Origin: Anoplopoma fimbria | Lineage: Eukaryota > Chordata > Actinopteri > Perciformes > Anoplopomatidae | DNA: 64,000 bases | Assembly (NCBI RefSeq): GCF_027596085.1 | Contig: NC_072467.1 | Coordinates: 11,872,976 to 11,936,975 of the forward strand | Reading direction: 5' to 3' | Shown: piece by piece, positions 58,441 through 64,000 of the stretch | Layout of the letters: each line of letters begins with the position of its first letter | Numbering within the stretch: position 1 is the first letter of the stretch | The notes under the pieces: generated by a model | Told to the model about the DNA's origin: nothing | Seen by the model: only the letters and a program-made list of their open reading frames with translations | Database searches by the model: none | Position numbers and translations under genes: made by a program

Positions 58441-61400
58441 TCTTGATCGGCGATCGCCGCACAATGCATGCCGGTTAGATTTGTGTCCCACTTGGTCCCG
58501 ACTTGCACTGACGTCATGAACACGTGGGCAACGATAACCTCACGACAGCAAGGCGGCCGCAGTTTTTAGAGCCAGGCGCCGCAGTTGCTCTCCACCAACT
58601 GCATGACCCAGTGCAACGCCTTGCTGTTTCCCGATGAAAGAGCTGATTGGCTCTTAGTTTTGACAACAAACACTACGTTTTGTAAAACATTAATATTATC
58701 TGTGTAATTGTAAGATTTGACGCTAGATTGTTGGCTAGTGGTTCGACGTTGTGCAATAATGTGGCTGATAATAATACTAATAATACTACTAATAATAAGA
58801 ACAATAATAATATATAAGGTTATTTATTTAGTATCTGTAAATAAAGATTTTTATTGAGAAAGCCTAATTCCAATTTGATGTCAGATTTTTTGCAGTCAAA
58901 TCTGGAATGTGTGAAGTCCATAGATTAAAGATTGTGAAGCATCCGAAAACGTTTTAAAAGGAGAGCACAATTGTCACTGATGGAAACTTGCGGTGTTGCT
59001 TTTCCTCCGTGTGTAGCCTATTTATGTAACTGTGATGTTTTGACTGTTGGGTCAGTTTTTCAATTTCTAAAATTTACGGTTGTATGATTTAGAAATTACA
59101 CTACCTTCAGGTGTATTTATTTATATAAATGTTTAAATAAATATGACATCCAAGAACTAAAATATGCCCAATCTTATATCCTCAATTATAATAATGACAT
59201 AGTTCAGTAAATAAGAAGATATCCAAACGTAGTCTCCAAACTACAGGTAGCCTATAAATGTAACGAACAGGATGTAAACATTTCAATGACTTCCTGTGTT
59301 TTCACTGAAGGCATCTGAAAACTGTCCGACTTGATCGCAGTTTTTTTCAACGCCCCTGCTGCTGCCGCTGCTCTCGTCCTCGTTCCAGGCGAGGCACAAT
59401 TAATTACGAACGAACCTAATGACAATGTGACGATAAGGAAATACTCCAGCATGTTATATGATGTGCCATTTGTAATACCAGGGATGTGTAGTGGAGGAAG
59501 GATACAAAGTGCCAGGTCAAAAATAGTTAAGAGGGTAGTGGCCTTTTCAGCAGAATTGATTACAGAGTAATGAACACTAATTAAAACAACAAAGATAATT
59601 CATTAAATATTCAGTGAGCAAACATAAGTTTTAATATACAAAGAGTCCCAGGGTGGAGGTCTGTTGGACTCTAAGTCGACAGTGTTTCTTTTCGTGAGGT
59701 CTGTAAATCGGGTTCATCCCTAAAATTCATCTAAGGTCATGATCATTTTTGGGTCTTGGTGGAAACACATTTGATGAAAATGATAAATAAGACACAAAGT
59801 GAGTTTTAACAATGTTCACAAGGGCTGTGTTTTTGTTCTCCCAGCCATTTCACAACCTCTTCTTTTATCTCACTTTCTTTCTTTATCAAAGTTTAATTGA
59901 CAGCAGTCTTTCCGGGGTTTACATTTCTTTTAAAAAAAAGTCTTGTTTTGCTATAAACCAATCCACATTCCTTGAGTTTTATTCTGGGTCAGTCTAGCAC
60001 CTGATGCATGCTTGTACCGAGGTTAAACTGTTGCTGCTCCACAAACCATAACAACTCTTTTAAGAGCCATCTCACTTTTCACAGAGGAGCTCATTCCTCT
60101 ACTGTCAAGGCATGTTTTACTGTCAATGACAGCAGATCAATGATTGAAGAAATGCTAGTTTTACTTAACTGATGTTACGTATGTACTTCTACTTGAGTAC
60201 TCTTTTGAATGCAGCTCTTATACTTGTAATTGAGACAATATTTATATTGTTGTATTGTCACTTTTATTTAAGGATCTGTGTCTGATCTAATTATTCACCT
60301 TGTTTTTCATATTCTAAAAGAATATGACTTGTATCTCTGCACCAAAGTCATTCAACATGTGTGTCCATATCTGTCTGGTTAGAAAATCTTTAAATCCTAC
60401 CTGTGTTTTTGCTTGTTCCCTCCTTTTCAATACTGAAAAAGATAATCCCCAGTTGCATGTTAGTTCTTGTTTTTTGACATTCTGATGTCTCATCATAATT
60501 TAAGAAGTAAAGATGCATTTCAACTCTTAAATACTGTCTTTTAACTCAATGTATTTCTGCTAGACATGCTGCTATTGTTTTATTTATTTTTTATTTGCAT
60601 TCATTGTATTTCCCTCCAGCTTTTCCTCTTTTGTCTGCTAGTTCATTACTCTCCATCCCAATACGACCTGGATTGGAAATTCATTTTTAATCTGTAATAA
60701 CAACAGCCACTCTGTTTTCAGTGCTTTCAGAATCACCTGTTTGAGTAACACTAAAATACTTTTGTGAGTCGTGTTATATACTTTCATTATACTACAAAGA
60801 ATTAATCGCTTTTCTTTAATAACCAACCTCCAACAAAGTTTCATCATAAATGTGAGGTGGGGCGACTCATGAAGCCACAGTAGAGCTTCTCTGAACAGAG
60901 TGAGTCTTAAACATAACCTCACTGTTTGACAGCTAAAAGGCAGTTGATGCAAATTTTATGGAGACCTATAGGTTTGTTCTTATGCACATTAAAAATATGT
61001 CTAATGCAGGTACAGAGTGGATCCTCACTGCTCTGATGATTATAAACAATATTTTGAAATGAGTCAGGGGACAAATAATGAACTACAAAAACTTTAAGTG
61101 AGAGTTCCTTTTAGATTAATTGATGTAACGCACGACACACACACATTTTCACAATTTTGGATTCTTCAGCTGTCCAAAATGAGGGTCAGGGATGTTAAGG
61201 ACTGACTCTATGATCCCAACTGTCCATAATTGTGTTTGCACACAGTGATATTTAGTGTTGTTCAATGCTTTACCAATCAGATTTGAGCTCACATAGGCCA
61301 CAAATGAAGCAAATCCATACTATCTAAATGCTTTCCCATTTCATTATCAATCATGACATCAATCATGGAGCTCTCAATGTGACCACTGGTGTATTTCATA

Positions 61401-61470
61401 CAATCGTGCCATTTACAAATGTGAGCTCACCAAACTGCCTGGCCACTTAGCTGCTTTTGAAATAATGTTT
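58441..61470. other. Gene-free region after the array
   Basis: A GC-rich island (about 58445-58640, with GGCGATCGCC, TGACGTCA, CACGTG and GCGGCCGC) is followed by AT-rich sequence including an AAT-rich microsatellite at about 58769-58816. The open frame 59331-59570 has an Ala run but no recognised domain. No splice-supported gene, tRNA or TE with clear ends was found. Confidence 0.5.

Positions 61471-61515
<45 letters not shown>
61471..61515. repeat. (AAGT)n tetranucleotide microsatellite
   Basis: Eleven perfect AAGT/TAAG units. Spacer-less and only 4 bp in period, so it is not a CRISPR-type array. Confidence 0.95.
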
Positions 61516-61640
61516 CACATCCAGATTGTCTTTGATCGTGTACTTTTAGAATCATTTTAAAGTCTGAGTCGGCTCCCTAACTGTTCTAGCTGGCATGTCT
61601 ATAAGCCAAAAGCCTTATAGGACACATGCATCCCTGATTA

Positions 61641-62808
61641 CAGTTTTTTTCCATCGCTAACAAAGCGCTTACCTATACTTAAAATACTTTTTCTAAACTC
61701 TTAACACAGACTTACACCTACAAAACACAATTGGCCAAATAGATCATTTTCTTCTCAAAAGCACATTTTGTTAACTATATACTAACTCTTCATTTCAAAA
61801 TAGAAGACATCTTTCTCTGCACACACTAACTTTACCAAAACACTGGACATCTGACTCAAAATGAAATTATTCTTTCAAAGAATAACTCTTGTTTTCACTT
61901 CACAAGGAACATGCAGCCAATCAAAGTACACCAGGTTTCAAAATACTGGCTATTGTGGACATTACAAAAACTGCATAGACTTTTATGTTTCAGTTTTACA
62001 GGTATTTGCATGCAAAACATGCAATCCACTGTTTTTTACGCCAAATTTTTTGGTTGGGAACTGTACTGTATATCCACATGTAATGTTCACATTCAAAAGC
62101 ATTCCAGTAAAAAAAGCGAATCAGTTTTTTTTTCTTTACTGTTTACTACAGGAGGTATAGTAGAAATACTGTTTACAGTATGATACAACAGAAAACGTTT
62201 TACAGTATTGTTTAAAGTTAACAAAATATCCATGAACAAAAAAGCAACAGCAAAAAGCCCAGTAAAAAGGGAGAACTAAAAAAAAGCACAAAATTCCTTT
62301 ATCTAATCCCTGCGATCTTCAGGGTTAGGCCACAAGTTTTCATCCACATCGCATCTGATGTTATCCAAGGCGATACACCTTGGATAAAACCGCTTGGAAT
62401 GCCTGATCCACCCTTGACAATCATCAACTGTGTGTCAATTATTCAATTGTTTGTTTATTATCAGCTGAGATGTATTGTTTTAGAACTGATATTACTGTAT
62501 TACAGAAGCAGAGGTTTTTATACTGTATCTAAGGTTTGGAATATTGTGTTTGCAATTGTGGGATGTTGTGTGTTAACATTTGTAAATAATACAAAAACAA
62601 TCCATAATTTTGTTTGGAGGTATAGCTTGTCTGTTAAGAAAATGTAAGCATTATATAAATGTGTTCACTGACTGCATATTGTGTGAAAACAACATGAAAT
62701 GTGTGAATGGTATGGCCACAAAGGACCGATGTTGTGCTAATCGTGTTTAGAGTTTTGAAAATGTGACTACTGTTTAGAAAAACGCTTGTTAGCGACTGAA
62801 AAAAACTG
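61641..62808. mobile_element. Complete Tc1/mariner-type non-autonomous element (1,168 bp)
   Basis: Flanked by TA at 61639-61640 and 62809-62810. The left end CAGTTTTTTTCCATCGCTAA pairs with the right end, whose reverse complement reads CAGTTTTTTTCAGTCGCTAA; similarity continues through CAAAGCG/CAAGCG. Two open frames of about 90-100 residues inside contain no DDE or HTH motif. The element at 53166-54305 is a truncated sister copy. Confidence 0.88.
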
Positions 62809-62854
62809 TAATGCTGTTGTTCAGTATATGGCGCTAATTGAATTATCAATTGTC

Positions 62855-62862
62855 ATGCAAAT
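62855..62862 (+). promoter_or_regulatory. Octamer motif ATGCAAAT upstream of H4
   Basis: Perfect octamer (Oct-1/POU2F1 site) 115 bases before the H4 start codon, used in replication-dependent histone promoters. No TATA box is evident between it and the ATG. The preceding MITE ends 46 bases upstream. Confidence 0.6.
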
Positions 62863-62967
62863 CCAAAGAAGAGGAAAAGCCTCGCCCATGTCTTCTATCA
62901 CGTCCGCAGACCGAATTGAAATACCTGGGAACCCCTCAGCAAAGCACATCATTTTAGAAGACATTGA

Positions 62968-63288
<321 letters not shown>

Positions 63289-63318
63289 ACACTGAACGAT
63301 CTTTACTATTGAAGAAAA

Positions 63319-63334
63319 GGCCCTTTTAAGGGCC
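63319..63334 (+). terminator. Histone mRNA 3' stem-loop
   Basis: GGCCCTTTTAAGGGCC with ACCA directly after matches the 6-bp stem, 4-nt loop SLBP-binding element that directs U7-dependent cleavage of non-polyadenylated histone mRNA. A purine-rich AAAGAG at about 63352 may be the histone downstream element. Confidence 0.97.
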
Positions 63335-63438
63335 ACCAAATCATTCAATATAAAGAGTCAGTTTTCCCCTAACTACACCATTATTTATGTATATTAGTAG
63401 TACTCTAATGTTGTCTACCTATGTTGAACACACTTATT

Positions 63439-63486
63439 GTAAGTCGCTTTGGAGAAAAGCGTCTGCTAAATGACTAAAGTAATGTA
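63439..63486 (+). mobile_element. Isolated SINE-type 3' tail
   Basis: GTAAGTCGCTTTGGAGAAAA then GCGTCTGCTAAATGAC matches the tail of the SINE at 14735-15018, but no tRNA-like head or body is present, so it is a severely truncated retroposon or a free-standing tail family. Confidence 0.75.
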
Positions 63487-63489
63487 CTC

Positions 63490-64000
63490 CAAGGCAGCAT
63501 CAGACAGATAATGAAATCCTACATGATAACCTAATCATGTGGTACGCTACCTGTATAAGGTACCTTAAACCGTAAAACTTTTTTAGTCCTACATTCAGTG
63601 GATAAAAAACATTTTCTAAATGCTTGTTTTAACCACATTCAGTTTCTTTCACTTCTATGGAAAGATTTCTTTAAATGTCATGAAACAAGCCAGACTCAAC
63701 TATGAAAGTCTGATCCTGTTTTAGTTTGTTAATTGGAGACACTAATGCTGCGATGTCAGTAATAATTCGGAAGTACTAACCACCGCATTTACCATTCATC
63801 TTGTGTCAGCTGACAAATAATTGCCATTTGTGCAGCCCAACAAATGAAGTTCCTTGTATTAGGCCATAGACACCTAGAAAAAAATATGGGTATTTCCAGT
63901 GAATGTTTATAACTTGTGCACATTGACAGGAAGCATTCATGAAAATGTATCATCTTTACATAGAATGTAACAAGAGAATAAAATAAACTTTACATGTTAA
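63490..64000. other. Window end without recognised gene
   Basis: AT-rich sequence after H4. I found no second histone gene, tRNA or TE terminus before the window ends. Confidence 0.55.

Noticed and set aside
59331..59570. 79-aa frame with an alanine run
   Set aside because: No homologous domain, upstream promoter or splice context; random open frame.
61471..61515. Regular short repeat as possible CRISPR
   Set aside because: A 4-bp microsatellite without spacers in a vertebrate genome.
61861..62183. Overlapping 90-100-aa frames inside the Tc1-like MITE, and their copies at 53354-53706
   Set aside because: They lack helix-turn-helix or DDE motifs and shift frame between the two copies.

Overview
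The window is nuclear DNA from a ray-finned (teleost-type) fish. It has short-intron vertebrate genes with GT-AG splicing, Tc1/mariner and hAT non-autonomous elements, fish-type tRNA-derived SINEs, long GT microsatellites and eukaryotic tRNA genes with internal A/B boxes. There is no prokaryotic, CRISPR or viral gene content.

Layout. (1) 1-3.9 kb: no coding gene; it ends in the probable 3' UTR of the first gene. (2) 3,931-13,707, minus strand: a nine-exon NCOA5-family gene whose exons join in one frame to 423 residues. Its introns hold a degenerate hAT-like MITE and a nearly complete Tc1 transposon with a broken transposase. (3) 13.7-15.8 kb: divergent intergenic space with a perfect 30-bp-arm inverted repeat, a Tc1-type MITE and a SINE. 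(4) About 15.84-38.87 kb, plus strand: complete cnot1, the scaffold of the CCR4-NOT deadenylase, with one non-coding and 48 coding exons that close in frame at 2,386 residues. (5) 39.5-42.2 kb, minus strand: setd6, nine exons, 462 residues, tail-to-tail with cnot1 as in other vertebrates. (6) About 43.2-58.0 kb: a decayed tandem array of five units of roughly 2-3.8 kb, originally one tRNA-Pro gene each. Four tRNAs survive (three AGG, one TGG). The array has been remodelled by a LINE fragment, a hAT MITE with perfect 8-bp target duplications, a truncated Tc1-like MITE that replaced one tRNA, a SINE, and a captured 50-bp piece of setd6 exon 2. (7) 58-61.6 kb: TE remnants and no gene. (8) 61.6-64 kb: an intact copy of the same MITE, then a replication-dependent histone H4 gene with its 3' stem-loop.

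The genes do not form an operon or a dedicated system. cnot1 (mRNA decay), setd6 (lysine methylation), the NCOA5-like gene (probable nuclear coregulator), tRNA-Pro and H4 are housekeeping loci. I found no clearly new multi-gene system. The most unusual signals are an in-frame triplicated 5' splice site in cnot1, the setd6 exon fragment inside the tRNA array, the tRNA-Pro array with its anticodon switch and tRNA loss, and the perfect palindrome between two divergent genes. Coordinates were read by eye; exon joins were checked by phase arithmetic, but no alignment or database search was run.
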